Assembly: GCA_963717255.1 (NCBI GenBank)
Contig: CAVQVT010000007.1
Location: 248,001 to 312,000 of the forward strand
Direction: 5' to 3'
Source of the DNA: CAIYQJ01 sp963717255
Lineage (GTDB): Bacteria; Chloroflexota; Limnocylindria; Limnocylindrales; CSP1-4
Length of the DNA stretch: 64,000 nt
A program made the translations under genes and the position numbers. The notes beneath the pieces were generated by a model. The model saw only the letters and a program-made list of their open reading frames with translations. It had not been told where the DNA came from and ran no database searches. Positions 23,146-32,546 of the stretch are shown here, one piece after another; within the stretch, counting starts at the first letter, position 1, and every line of letters begins with the position of its first letter.

Positions 23146-24072
23146 TCACCCGCGGAGCTCGTCCTCGAGTCCCGGCTCCACCCGGAGCGACTCCTCGCGG
23201 ATCGACGCGAGGATCCGGCGGCGGAGCTCCAGGAACCCGGGCGTCTCCTGCTGCTCGATCGTCCTGGGGCGCGGGAGGTCGATCGTGACTTCGTCCTTCA
23301 GCCTGCCGGGTCGGTTCGTCATGACGAAGACGCGGTCGGACAGGTAGACGGCCTCCTCCACGTCGTGCGTGACGAAGAGGACGGTGAGCCGGTGCGACTC
23401 CCACACGCGGGTGAGCAGCTCCTGCATGAGGAGGCGCGTCTGTGCGTCGAGGGCGCCGAACGGTTCGTCCATGAGGAGGATCGACGGCTTGTACGAGAGC
23501 GCGCGCGCGATCGCGACGCGCTGCTTCATGCCGCCGGAGAGCTGGCGCGGCTGGGCGTCGGCGAACCCCTCCAGCCCGACGAGCGAGAGGTGCTCATCGG
23601 CGACCTCCCGGCGCGCCTTCGCGCTCATCCTCTCGCCGCGCAGCGCGAACGCGACGTTCTCGCGGGCGGTCAGCCAGGGGAAGAGCGTGTAGGTCTGGAA
23701 GACGACGCCGCGGTCGCGCCCGGGGCCATCGATGGAGGCGCCGTCCACGAGGACGTCGCCGTCGGTCGGGTCGATGAGACCGGCGACGATCGACAGGAGG
23801 GTCGACTTGCCGCAGCCGGAGGTCCCCACGAGCGAGACGAACTCGTTGGCGGCCAGCGACATGGAGACGCCGGCGAGGGCCTCCACGGGTGTCTTGCCCT
23901 CGAACGTCTTGTGGACGCCGCGGATCTCCAGGCGGGCGGCGCCCGCGGCGGTGCCGAGGGCCTGGGCCACATGTGCGCCTGCGCCCGCATCCGGGACCGT
24001 GCCGGTGCCCGCACGCGGGGCCGCGACCGTGTCTGCGCGGGGGCCCGGGAGGGTCCCGCCGGTCCCGCTCAC
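23146..24072 (-). CDS. ABC transporter ATP-binding protein (NitT/TauT type)
   Basis: A 308-aa ATPase of the nitrate/sulfonate/taurine importer group. Walker A GTSGCGKST, Q-loop VVFQTYTLFPWLT, signature LSGGMKQRVAIARAL, Walker B ILLMDEPFGALD, H-loop FVTHDVEEA. The typical SsuB/TauB C-terminus (RLKDEVTIDLPRPR) is present. An unusual ~45-residue Gly/Ala/Pro extension precedes the first strand. The GTG start overlaps the permease stop (GTGA). Third gene of the importer operon. Confidence 0.92.
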   Translation of the reverse strand: MSGTGGTLPGPRADTVAAPRAGTGTVPDAGAGAHVAQALGTAAGAARLEIRGVHKTFEGKTPVEALAGVSMSLAANEFVSLVGTSGCGKSTLLSIVAGLIDPTDGDVLVDGASIDGPGRDRGVVFQTYTLFPWLTARENVAFALRGERMSAKARREVADEHLSLVGLEGFADAQPRQLSGGMKQRVAIARALSYKPSILLMDEPFGALDAQTRLLMQELLTRVWESHRLTVLFVTHDVEEAVYLSDRVFVMTNRPGRLKDEVTIDLPRPRTIEQQETPGFLELRRRILASIREESLRVEPGLEDELRG

Positions 24073-24938
24073 CGCTCCGCCCACGGGAAGACCCGCCGGC
24101 CCACGAGCTTCATCGTCTGGTCGGTCACCAGGCCCAGGATCCCGAGCACGATCAGGTAGCCGATGATCGTCTCCGTCTGGAAGTAGCGCTGCGCCGTGGT
24201 GATCCGGTACCCGAGCCCCGAGCCAGCAGCGACGAGCTCGGCGAGCACGATCCACGTCCACGCCCAGCCGAGGCTGATCCGCAGGGTGTCCCAGATCCCC
24301 GGCGCGGCGGACGGCAGGATGATCCGCGAGAGGATGCCGCGATCGCGCTCGCCGAGCGTGTACCCGATCTCCACGAGGTCGCGCGGCACGCGCTTCACGT
24401 TGTCCATCACGAGCAGGACCTCCTGGAAGAAGGTCCCGATGAAGATGATCGCCCACTTCTGGCTGTCGTCGATCCCGATCCAGATGATCGTCAGGGGGAT
24501 GAACCCGACGACCGGCATGTAGCGGACGAAGTCCACCATCGGCTCGACCGCCGCCTCCCAGAACGAGTACGTCCCGATGAGGATCCCCAGCGGGATGGCG
24601 AGCGCGGTCGCGAGGATGAACCCGACGGCGATCCGTCCGACGGAGACCCAGATGTCGGACCACAGCGTGCCGTCCGACGCGAGCTGGACGAGCCGGTCGA
24701 CGACCTCCCCGGGCGTCGGGAGGAAGAGGGGCGGGACCGCGCTCGTGGCGGTCAGGGCGAGCCAGAGAGCGAAGAGGAGGATGAAGGCGCTCGACGCGAC
24801 CACGACGTACAGGCGCGGCGAGATGCCACCGCCGATCCGCAGCGACTGATGGCGGCGCCGGCGCCGGGCCGCCGGAGCCGTCGCGGGCGCGGGTGACCCG
24901 GCCCCGCCGGTCGTTCGGTCCTGCGCCGTCGCGGTCAC
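24069..24938 (-). CDS. ABC transporter permease (NitT/TauT type)
   Basis: A 289-aa permease with six predicted membrane segments after a ~35-residue Arg/Ala-rich N-terminus. The coupling (EAA-type) loop is EIGYTLGERDRGILSRIILPSAAPGIWDTLR-like, around residues 185-215, ending in GWAWTWIVLAEL as in SsuC/TauC. GGAGGCCAC precedes the GTG start. The downstream ATPase overlaps by 4 nt; the binding protein lies 58 nt upstream. Imports a small anionic or zwitterionic solute. Confidence 0.92.
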   Translation of the reverse strand: MTATAQDRTTGGAGSPAPATAPAARRRRRHQSLRIGGGISPRLYVVVASSAFILLFALWLALTATSAVPPLFLPTPGEVVDRLVQLASDGTLWSDIWVSVGRIAVGFILATALAIPLGILIGTYSFWEAAVEPMVDFVRYMPVVGFIPLTIIWIGIDDSQKWAIIFIGTFFQEVLLVMDNVKRVPRDLVEIGYTLGERDRGILSRIILPSAAPGIWDTLRISLGWAWTWIVLAELVAAGSGLGYRITTAQRYFQTETIIGYLIVLGILGLVTDQTMKLVGRRVFPWAER

Positions 24939-24996
24939 GTGGCCTCCGCGGCGTCGCCGGGTGAGGCGCTCCCCGGCGACGCCCGTCGTCCTGGGT

Positions 24997-26070
24997 CTAC
25001 TGGACGACCTTGTCGATGAAGGTCGTGTTCACGAGGGTCGTGGGGTCGATCTCGGCCGGCATGATCCCTGCCGCCACCGCGATCTTCATGATGTCCGTCA
25101 TCGTCTGCGGGAATCCGCCCTCGAGGAGCGCCTTGGCCTGGGCGACGTCGTAGATGTCGACGCCGTCGAACGCGGTCTTGAGATCTTCCGGCGTCGCGCC
25201 GACGGCCTTCGAGATGATCGTCTTCGCGTCGTCGCCGTTGCTGTTGTAGTAGGCGACCGCGTCGTCCCACGTCTTGATCAGCGTCTCGATCTGGCACGGG
25301 ACCTTGCCGAGGACGTCGCTGCGGACGACGAAGACGTCCGAGATCAGGCCCGGCTTCTCGGCGGCCGTGTAGATGAGCTTGAACGCGGGGTCCTGGCCCA
25401 GGGCCGCCGTGAGGTACGGCTCGTAGGTGACGGCTGCGTCGACGCGCTTGGCGATGGCGGCGGTGCCGGCGTCGGCTGCAGAAGTCGGCACCTTCACGAT
25501 GTCGTCGATCGTCATGCCGTTCTGCGACAACGCGTAGCGGAGAAGGATGTCGGAGGTCGTCCCCTCCTCGTACGCGACCTTCTTGCCCTTGAGGTCGGCG
25601 ATCGAGGCGACCGGCGCGGCAGCGAGGGCGGCGTCGGCGGTGTTCGACTGGTCGAGGACGAGGACGATCGTGAGCGGTGTGCCGGCCTGCGCGAGGCGCA
25701 TGGCGGTGTGCGTCGCGATGTTCGCGCCGTCGATCTGGCCGGCGACGAGAGCGGCGTTGATCTCGTCGTCCGTCGTGAAGCTGCTGACCTTCACGTCAAG
25801 GCCGTTCTGTGCGAAGAGACCCTTGTCGTCCGCGACCCACCAGGGGCCGTAGCCGAGCCAGGGCTCGGTGCCCATCCGGAACGTGCCGGCCTCGGGGGTG
25901 CAGGCGACGGCACCCGCGCTCGCTGATGCCGCGGGGGCCTCGGTGACGGGGGCGGTGGTGGGTGCTGCCGTGGACCCGCTGCTCGAGCAGGCGGCGGCGA
26001 CGACCGCCAGGGCGGCGGCGGCGACCGCGATGGATGTGAGCCGGCGTCCTGCCGGTCGCAGGGTGGACAT
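24997..26070 (-). CDS. ABC transporter substrate-binding lipoprotein (NitT/TauT type)
   Basis: A 357-aa periplasmic-type binding protein (SsuA/THI5-like/NMT1 fold). The signal peptide has lipobox VAAAC, with Cys at about 28, then a Thr/Ala/Pro linker. The core shows EPWLGYGPWWVADDKGLFAQ, VAGQIDGANIATHTAM and LKGKKVAYEEGTTSDILLRY, the usual two-lobe signature. Ligands of this group include taurine, alkanesulfonates, nitrate, thiamine precursors and riboflavin, so ligand identity is open. GAGGAG precedes the ATG. Next to the his-paralogue cluster, it may import that pathway's substrate. Confidence 0.88.
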   Translation of the reverse strand: MSTLRPAGRRLTSIAVAAAALAVVAAACSSSGSTAAPTTAPVTEAPAASASAGAVACTPEAGTFRMGTEPWLGYGPWWVADDKGLFAQNGLDVKVSSFTTDDEINAALVAGQIDGANIATHTAMRLAQAGTPLTIVLVLDQSNTADAALAAAPVASIADLKGKKVAYEEGTTSDILLRYALSQNGMTIDDIVKVPTSAADAGTAAIAKRVDAAVTYEPYLTAALGQDPAFKLIYTAAEKPGLISDVFVVRSDVLGKVPCQIETLIKTWDDAVAYYNSNGDDAKTIISKAVGATPEDLKTAFDGVDIYDVAQAKALLEGGFPQTMTDIMKIAVAAGIMPAEIDPTTLVNTTFIDKVVQ

Positions 26071-26319
26071 ACGGTCTCCTCCTCGGGACTCGGGGTGCGG
26101 CACAGGGTACCCGAGGAGGTGGAGATGCGCGAGAGGCGGGACGGTGAAGAAACGGTGATGAGACGGTGGCCGGGGTGGACGCACGCACGCGCTGGAGTTC
26201 GTTCTTGCACCGGACGCTGGCTCGGGACCATCTCGGCACGTGCCCGCCCTGGGCACCCCGGTGTCCGTCCCGGCCTCCCGCCTGCGCGCGCCTGTGCCCG
26301 CCCCGCCGCCCGACCCGCT

Positions 26320-26580
26320 CCGTTCCTGCGCCCGGCGCAGATCCGCCCCTCCGGCTTGCGCCGGGGGCAGATCTCGCCCTCCGGCTTGCGCCGGGGGCAG
26401 GACCTGCAGGACGGAAGGGTCAGGAGGCTGCTGATCTGCGCCCGGCGCAACCCGGGTGCACGTCCGACGGTCGTGGCGCAGTCTCATGCAGCCCGTCTGC
26501 CCCAGGCGCAGGGGATCGTCCCATTCGAGATCCCGGACCGCGGTGGCCACCACGCTTCTTGCGCCTGGCGCAGGACGGGT
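26320..26580. repeat. Palindrome array, family A copy 1
   Basis: The 26071-26623 gap (about 550 nt) holds no gene. It contains six near-palindromes of consensus YTGCGCC-N-GGCGCAR at 26326-26340, 26356-26370, 26386-26400, 26436-26450, 26497-26511 and 26559-26573. The first, CTGCGCCCGGCGCAG, is a perfect palindrome. Stretches between them also match copy 2 at 54.6 kb, for example GATCCGCCCCTCCGGCTTGC and CGACGGTCGTGGCGC. Spacing is 30-30-50-61-62 bp. Confidence 0.85.
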
Positions 26581-26623
26581 CCCCGGGCGGGGCCGGCGGC
26601 GGCCCCGGCCCGGGCTGGGACGC

Positions 26624-28148
26624 CTACCCCAGCGGGCCGACCGCCGCCTCCACTGCGTCGAGGATCTCGCACGATTTCACGAGCGCCTGCATCCGCGTGT
26701 GGTCCACGTGGAGCGGGCGGTCCTCGTCGAGGTGGGCGACGTGGCGGCGGATCACGGCGTGCGCCGCGTCGGTCCCGCGCCCCCGCGTCATCTCGCGGAA
26801 GTCGAGGGCCTGCGCGGCCGCCATCAGCTCGATCCCGATGACGCCGTACGCGTCGTCCACGATCTGCTCGGTCTTCATCGCCGTGTTCATGCCCATCGAG
26901 ACGAAGTCCTCCTGGTCCGCCGCGGCCGGGATCGACTGGACCGAGGCCGGGGCGGAGAGGAGGCGCTGCTCCACGATGAGCGAGTCGGCCGTGTACTGGC
27001 TGAGCATCATCCCGGAGAACATCCCGGCGCCCTTCGTGAGGAACGCCGGCAGGCCGACCGACAGCGCGGGGTTCGTGAGGCGGTTCAGCCGGCGCTCCGA
27101 CAGGACACAGACAGTGGTCACGGCGGCGCCGACCATGTCCATCGGGAGCGCGACCGGCGTCCCCTGGAAGTTCGCGCCGGTGAGCGTGAGCTTCTCGTCG
27201 GTGAGGAAGATGGGGTTGTCCCCGACGCCGTTGAGCTCGGTCTCGACCTGCCTCCGCGCCCACGCGACGGCGTCGTGTGCCGCGCCGATCACCTGCGGCG
27301 TGGAGCGCATCGAGTAGGCGTCCTGGACCTTCGTGTGGATCTTCCCGGTCTGGAGGTCGCTGCCCTCGAGGAGCTTCATGATCGTCCGCGCCGAGCGGAC
27401 CGCGCCCGGGAAGCCGCGCAACTGATGGAGCCGGACGTCGTACGGCTTGAGATTCGCGAGGAGGGCCTCGAGGGTCATCGCCGCCGCGATCTCGACCTGC
27501 TTCAGGAGGCGCTCGATGTCGTACAGCGAGAGCGCGCTCATCGCGGTGAGGACGTTCGAGCCGTTGATCGTCGAGAGGCCGTCGCGCGCCTCCAGGCCCG
27601 GGGGCGTGATGCCGGCGCGCCGGAGGGCCTCGGCGCCCGGCGAGTCGGTCGCCCTCGAACCACGCCTCGCCCTCGCCCATGAGCAGGAGCGCGACCTGGG
27701 CCATCGGGGCGAGGTCGCCGGACGCCCCGACCGACCCGCGCTGGCAGACGACGGGCGTGACGCCCCGGTTCAGCATCTCGACGAGCGCCTGCGTGATGAC
27801 GGGCCGGCAGCCGGAGTTGCCGTGCGCGTGGACGTTGATCCGACCCGCCATGGCGGCGCGGACGGTGGGGATCGGGGCGGGGTCGCCGATGCCCGCGGCG
27901 TGGTTGTAGATCAGGTAGCGCTGGAACTGCGCGACCTGATCGTCCGTGAGGACGACCTCGCTGAACTCGCCGATCCCGGTGTTGATCCCGTACATGATCT
28001 CGTGGGCGCCGATCTTCTCCTCGAGCATCGCGCGGTTCGCGGCGATGCGTTCGAGGGCGCCCGGGTCCAGCTCCACGCGCTCTCCGTCGCGCGCGACCGC
28101 GGCGAGCTTCTCGAGGGTGAGCGACGTGCCGTCAAGGACGATGGCCAT
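26624..28148 (-). pseudogene. hutH: Histidine ammonia-lyase with a frameshift
   Basis: Converts histidine to urocanate. The N-terminal half (28148 to ~27642) contains YGINTGIGEFSEVVL and the MIO-forming Ala-Ser-Gly (142-144, in RGSVGASGDLAPMA). The C-terminal half (~27640 to 26624) is in another frame and begins PGAEALRRAGITPPG, with STINGSNVLTAMSAL. Removing one base near 27641 restores EGDRLPGAEALRRAG and a 507-aa protein of normal length. Both halves are otherwise intact with family motifs, so this is either a very recent inactivation or a sequencing/assembly error. AGGAACCTCCC precedes the ATG, and a TACGAT -10 lies at 28215-28210. Confidence 0.85.
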
Positions 28149-28273
28149 GGGAGGTTCCTGCCTCGGGACGAGGGCACATCGACGTCCGACGCGACGCCGA
28201 GCCGTGGTCATCGTAGCGGGCGGGGAGGCGGGGCGAGGAAGGTGGGCGGGCGAGGGCCGGGCGGCGGCTCTGC

Positions 28274-29518
28274 TCAGTCGAGCCCTGCCTCCGCCCGCAT
28301 CTCCCCGATGATGTTGACCGTCTCGGAATCGGACGCCAGAGAGAGCGCCCTCGCGAAGTCCTCCTCGGCTCCTGCGCTGTCGTCGCCGATCGCCTTCGCC
28401 AAGCCGCGGAAGGCATACAGGATGGCCTCGTCCGGATGCGCAGCGATCAGCTGGTCGCAGTCAGCGATCGCCCCAGGGGCGTTTCCCTGACGGATGTAGG
28501 CCCTCGCCCTCCCAGCCACGGCGCCGAGCAGATCCGGCTCGATCTCGATGGCCCTCGTGTAGTCGGCGATCGCTGCGTCGTCATCGCCGGCGTACGCAGC
28601 CGCAAGTCCACGCACGGCGTACCCGTCAGCTCGCATCGGGTCGAGCCCGATCGCCGCCTGTGCGTCTTCCGTGGCGCCGCCGTAGTCACCTGCGTCGATG
28701 CGGGCTTGGGCACGCCCGGTGAACGCCTCGTAGAACAGCGGATCGAGCAGGATCGCCGCGTCGTAGTCGGTGAGGCCCCCCTCCACATCGCCCATCTCCC
28801 TGCGGAGGTCTGCCCGACTCACGAGGGCCGCGGGATACGCGGGATCGAGTTCGATCGACCGGGTGAAGTCTGCAAAGGCGAGCTCGCTGTCACCGTGCCG
28901 GAAGTAGGCCGTGCCCCGATTGCGGTAGGCGAAGGCCGACGTCGGATCCAACTCGATCGCCCGCGCGTAGTCGGCCATCGCGCGGTCGAACTGGCCGAGC
29001 TCGTCGTACGCGTTCCCCCTGTTCGCATGCGCATCACTGCGCTCGGGGTCCAGCTGGATGGCTCGGTCGTATGCGGCGATCGCCCGATCATGCTCGCCTC
29101 GCTCGGCGTAGACCAATCCCCGGTTCACCCAGGCATCGACCATCTCCGGATCGATCTCGATCGCCCGGTCGCAGGCGGCGAGCGCCTCGGCGGGACGATG
29201 GAGCTGGACCAGCGCGTAACACCGACCCGAGTACGCCGCGGCCATGTCCGTGAGCGCCCCCGTGCCGATCGCGCAATCGAACGCCTCGAGGGCCGCCGCC
29301 CACTCCCGATGGTCGGCGAGCTCCTCGCCGCGCGCCACGTCGGCGGCGCATCTGGTCGGGTCCGTCGTGGCCGTCGGCACGACGGCCACGACGGGCGGGG
29401 TCGTTCCCGGGAGTGGGGGTGAGGCGACGGGCGCGGATGCCCGGTCTCCCGCGCAGCCGGCCAGCATCGAGGAGCCGATGACGCAGGCGAGGAGCCACGA
29501 GGCCGCGAGCCGAGCCAT
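28274..29518 (-). CDS. TPR-repeat lipoprotein
   Basis: A 414-aa exported protein: signal peptide with lipobox LAGC (Cys ~22), Pro/Thr linker, then about nine to ten tandem tetratricopeptide repeats from residue ~60 to the end (for example YAERGEHDRAIAAYDRAIQL, YDELGQFDRAMADYARAIEL). TPRs are protein-interaction scaffolds; partners are unknown. The start at 29518 places the signal peptide directly at the N-terminus; a GTG five codons upstream is also possible. Confidence 0.85.
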   Translation of the reverse strand: MARLAASWLLACVIGSSMLAGCAGDRASAPVASPPLPGTTPPVVAVVPTATTDPTRCAADVARGEELADHREWAAALEAFDCAIGTGALTDMAAAYSGRCYALVQLHRPAEALAACDRAIEIDPEMVDAWVNRGLVYAERGEHDRAIAAYDRAIQLDPERSDAHANRGNAYDELGQFDRAMADYARAIELDPTSAFAYRNRGTAYFRHGDSELAFADFTRSIELDPAYPAALVSRADLRREMGDVEGGLTDYDAAILLDPLFYEAFTGRAQARIDAGDYGGATEDAQAAIGLDPMRADGYAVRGLAAAYAGDDDAAIADYTRAIEIEPDLLGAVAGRARAYIRQGNAPGAIADCDQLIAAHPDEAILYAFRGLAKAIGDDSAGAEEDFARALSLASDSETVNIIGEMRAEAGLD

Positions 29519-29765
29519 GCCACACCCCCACACGCGATGCGCGCCCCAGGCGATGCGTGCACTGTCCGTCGGATACGACGCGCCCGACAGAGCCGGCAGT
29601 CACGACGGCAATGGCGCCGCAACGGCGCCTCACCTCACCCACGTGGGAACCGGGTCCGGGGGTAAGGCGCGGCCCGATACGATGGGCGGCACGCGGGGAC
29701 CATCGCGATGCGCGGCCCTGCCCCCTCGACGTCGCCTCACCATCTCCTCACCGGAGCATCCCTCG

Positions 29766-31496
29766 ATGACCTCCACCGGCCCCGATCCCTCCCCCGCCTC
29801 CCCGTCCGGCGAGCCCGCGCCCGACCGGCCCGCGCCCCTCCCCGGCGCCCGCCCCGTCCGCGCACCGCGCGGCACGGAGATCTCGTGCCGCGGCTGGCAG
29901 CAGGAGGCGGTCCTCCGGATGCTCATGAACAACCTGGACCCGGAGGTCGCGGAGGACCCGGACCGCCTCGTCGTGTACGGCGGGACCGGCCGCGCGGCGC
30001 GCAGCTGGGAGGCGTTCGACGCGATCGTCCGCGAGCTCCGGCGCCTGGCGGACGACGAGACCCTCCTCGTCCAGTCGGGGAAGCCCGTCGGCGTCTTCCG
30101 GACGCACCAGTGGGCGCCGCGCGTGCTCATCGCGAACTCGAACCTCGTCGGGAAGTGGGCGGACTGGGAGCACTTCCGCGAGCTCGAGCGAGCCGGCCTG
30201 ATGATGTACGGCCAGATGACCGCGGGGTCCTGGATCTACATCGGGACCCAGGGGATCCTCCAGGGCACGTACGAGACCTTCGCGGAGCTCGCCCGCCAGC
30301 ACTTCGGCGGGACGCTCCGCGGGCGGGTCGTCCTGACCGCCGGCCTCGGCGGGATGGGCGGGGCCCAGCCGCTCGCCGTGACGATGAACGAGGGCGTCGC
30401 CGTCTGCATCGAGGTCGACGAGGCCCGGGCGCGCCGCCGCCACGAGATCGGGTACGTGGACCGGATCACGTGGTCCGTGGATGAGGCGCTCGCGTGGGCG
30501 CGCGAGGCCGCAGCCGCCGGGACGCCCCTCTCGATCGCCCTCGTGGGGAACGCCGCCGAGATCGAGCCGGCCTGGGCGGCGAAGGGCGAGCGATTCGACG
30601 TCGTCACCGACCAGACCTCCGCCCACGACGCCCTGAACGGCTACGTGCCCGCGGAGATCACGCTCCACGACGCGCTGGCCCTCCGGGCCGCGCAGCCGGA
30701 GACGTACATCCGGCGCGCGATGCGGTCGATGGCCGACCAGGTCCGGGCGATGCTGGCGTTCCAGCGGCAGGGATCGGTCGTCTTCGACTATGGGAACAAC
30801 ATCCGGGCCCAGGCGAAGGAGGCGGGGCTGGTCGAGGCCTTCGACTTCCCCGGCTTCGTCCCGGCCTTCATCCGGCCCCTCTTCTGCGAAGGGAGCGGGC
30901 CGTTCCGGTGGGTCGCGCTGTCGGGCGACCCGGCCGACATCCTCCGGACCGACGAAGCCCTGATCGAGCTCTTCCCGGAGAAGGCAGCGCTCCACCGCTG
31001 GCTCCGCATGGCGGAGGAGAAGGTCCCCTTCCAGGGGCTCCCGGCGCGCATCTGCTGGCTGGGCTACGGCGAGCGCGCGAAGGCCGGGCTCGCCTTCAAC
31101 GAGCTCGTCCGGTCGGGCGAGGTGAAGGCGCCGATCGTCATCGGGCGCGACCATCTCGACTCGGGCTCAGTCGCCTCCCCGAACCGCGAGACGGAGGCGA
31201 TGGCCGATGGCTCCGACGCGGTCGCCGACTGGCCGCTGCTCAACGCGCTCGTGAACACGTCGGCGGGGGCGAGCTGGGTCTCGATCCACCACGGCGGAGG
31301 CACCGGGATCGGGTACAGCCAGCACGCCGGGATGGTCGTCGTCGCCGACGGCACCGACCTGGCGGCCGAGAAGCTGGCGCGCGTGCTCACGACCGACCCG
31401 GGCATGGGCGTGATCCGGCACGCGGACGCGGGCTACGCCCGGGCGATCGAGGTCGCCGCGGAGCGCGGCGTCCGCATCCCGATGCGGGAGGGATAG
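29766..31496 (+). CDS. hutU: Urocanate hydratase
   Basis: Second step of histidine degradation, urocanate to imidazolonepropionate, with tightly bound NAD. 576 aa, close to the usual ~555, with a ~35-residue Pro-rich N-terminal extension. Motifs: GWQQEAVLRMLMNNLDPEVA, VYGGTGRAAR, NAD-binding GLGGMGGAQPLAVTMNEG, FDYGNNIRAQAKEAG, and PLFCEGSGPFRW with the conserved catalytic-region cysteine. It is 250 nt from, and divergent to, the TPR lipoprotein, and separated from hutH. GGAG sits about 10 nt before the ATG. Confidence 0.95.
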   Translation: MTSTGPDPSPASPSGEPAPDRPAPLPGARPVRAPRGTEISCRGWQQEAVLRMLMNNLDPEVAEDPDRLVVYGGTGRAARSWEAFDAIVRELRRLADDETLLVQSGKPVGVFRTHQWAPRVLIANSNLVGKWADWEHFRELERAGLMMYGQMTAGSWIYIGTQGILQGTYETFAELARQHFGGTLRGRVVLTAGLGGMGGAQPLAVTMNEGVAVCIEVDEARARRRHEIGYVDRITWSVDEALAWAREAAAAGTPLSIALVGNAAEIEPAWAAKGERFDVVTDQTSAHDALNGYVPAEITLHDALALRAAQPETYIRRAMRSMADQVRAMLAFQRQGSVVFDYGNNIRAQAKEAGLVEAFDFPGFVPAFIRPLFCEGSGPFRWVALSGDPADILRTDEALIELFPEKAALHRWLRMAEEKVPFQGLPARICWLGYGERAKAGLAFNELVRSGEVKAPIVIGRDHLDSGSVASPNRETEAMADGSDAVADWPLLNALVNTSAGASWVSIHHGGGTGIGYSQHAGMVVVADGTDLAAEKLARVLTTDPGMGVIRHADAGYARAIEVAAERGVRIPMREG

Positions 31497-31617
31497 GGGA
31501 GAGGCGACGGGGCCGCGGCCGTGCCGCGGCCGGGCGCGGTCCCGAGCCTGCCGCCGGACGCCGAGCTTGTCCACGGCCGCTGCCGTGGGTGCGACCGACC
31601 GCCGTCGCCGCCGACCG

Positions 31618-31779
31618 ATGACTGCCAGGCATCGTTCCTCGGGTCTGGGTGTCGCGTCTCTGTCCCCCAGGCACAGATGCGACCGGGATCGCCCACCGGG
31701 ACGCCCCGCAACGGTCGCCACGATGCGCCCGGGACATCGCAGCGACCACGGCCCCCCGGATTCCGTGCCTGGCAGTCAT
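31618..31779. repeat. Inverted-repeat element, family B copy 1
   Basis: The 31497-31964 gap (about 470 nt) has no gene. A perfect 14-bp inverted repeat ATGACTGCCAGGCA (31618-31631 with 31766-31779) encloses two smaller hairpins: GTCGC..TCT/AGATGCGAC near 31651-31683 and GGTCGC/GCGACC near 31713-31747. Copy 2 at 42511-42678 shares the ends (GACTGCCA...GCA) and the internal ATGCGCCCGGGACA..GCAGCGAC. This is a cloverleaf-like element, MITE- or REP-like in appearance. Confidence 0.75.
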
Positions 31780-31794
31780 AGGGCTCGAGGCCGC

Positions 31795-31878
31795 GGCCGG
31801 GGTGCCGCCCGTAGCGATCGGCCGGGGCCGGGGTGCCGCCCGTAGCGATCGGCCGGGGCCGGGGTGCCGCCCGCAACG
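31795..31878. repeat. 31-bp tandem repeat, about 2.7 copies
   Basis: Units with GGTGCCGCCC at 31801, 31832 and 31863 (period 31) containing GTAGCGATCGGCCGGGGCC. It lies between the family B element and the lipoprotein gene, non-coding. Confidence 0.85.
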
Positions 31879-31964
31879 TCCAACAGGACGGCCGCACGGC
31901 GTCCGCCGCGCCCCGGTGTCCTCGCGCGCCTCGGTCCGCCCGCCCTAGGCGCCCCGCTCGACGG

Positions 31965-32387
31965 TCAGCTCGGGCAGACGGCCGCGAGCTTCGTCTCGAA
32001 CTCCTTCCACGCTGCGTCCATCCCCGAGATCGCAGCGGCGAGGCCGGCGGCCCCGCTCTCGGTGGCCGAGGCGCGCACCGCCGCGACGGCGGTCTTCAGG
32101 CCCTTGGCCGCCTCCCTGAGGTCCAGCGGCGCCGCCGAGACGAACGTCGCGGTCTGCGTCGCGACGTTGTTCGCCGCCATCCGCACCGCGTTCACCCCGG
32201 CGGCGGGATCGATCATGGTCAGCGCCTGCACGGTGGTGCGGAGGGACGCGACGTTGACGCAGACCGCTGGGACCTGGGTGGCAGCGGCGGCTCCTGAGGG
32301 CGCCGCGGATGTCGCCGCTCCGCCCGAGCACGCGGCACAGGCCGCCGCGAGGGCGACCAGGGCCAGAACAGCGATCCGTTCACGCAC
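31965..32387 (-). CDS. Small lipoprotein of unknown function
   Basis: A 140-aa secreted lipoprotein. The signal peptide ends in a lipobox-like AAC (ALAAACAACSGG; two candidate cysteines), followed by an Ala/Ser linker and a helical domain with two Cys (VPAVCVN near the start and AAVCPS at the end) that could form a disulfide. The GTG start at 32387 follows GGAGGGGACGCC. No family recognised. Confidence 0.6.
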   Translation of the reverse strand: MRERIAVLALVALAAACAACSGGAATSAAPSGAAAATQVPAVCVNVASLRTTVQALTMIDPAAGVNAVRMAANNVATQTATFVSAAPLDLREAAKGLKTAVAAVRASATESGAAGLAAAISGMDAAWKEFETKLAAVCPS

Positions 32388-32546
32388 GGCGTCCCCTCCG
32401 CTGGCCCGTCTGCGAGCCACTCCGCACACTGCGGGAGAGGATGGGGGACGCGCCGTTCGGAGTCAACGCGCGCCCGACACGGATGCCGGCTCCCTCCGGC
32501 CACCCCGTCATCCGGACCCCTTGCGCACCCTCTGTATGGTCCCGCC

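Noticed and set aside
26320..26580. CRISPR array
   Set aside because: The repeated units are short 15-bp palindromes with uneven spacing (30, 50, 61), spacers are partly conserved between the two copies, and no cas gene is present.
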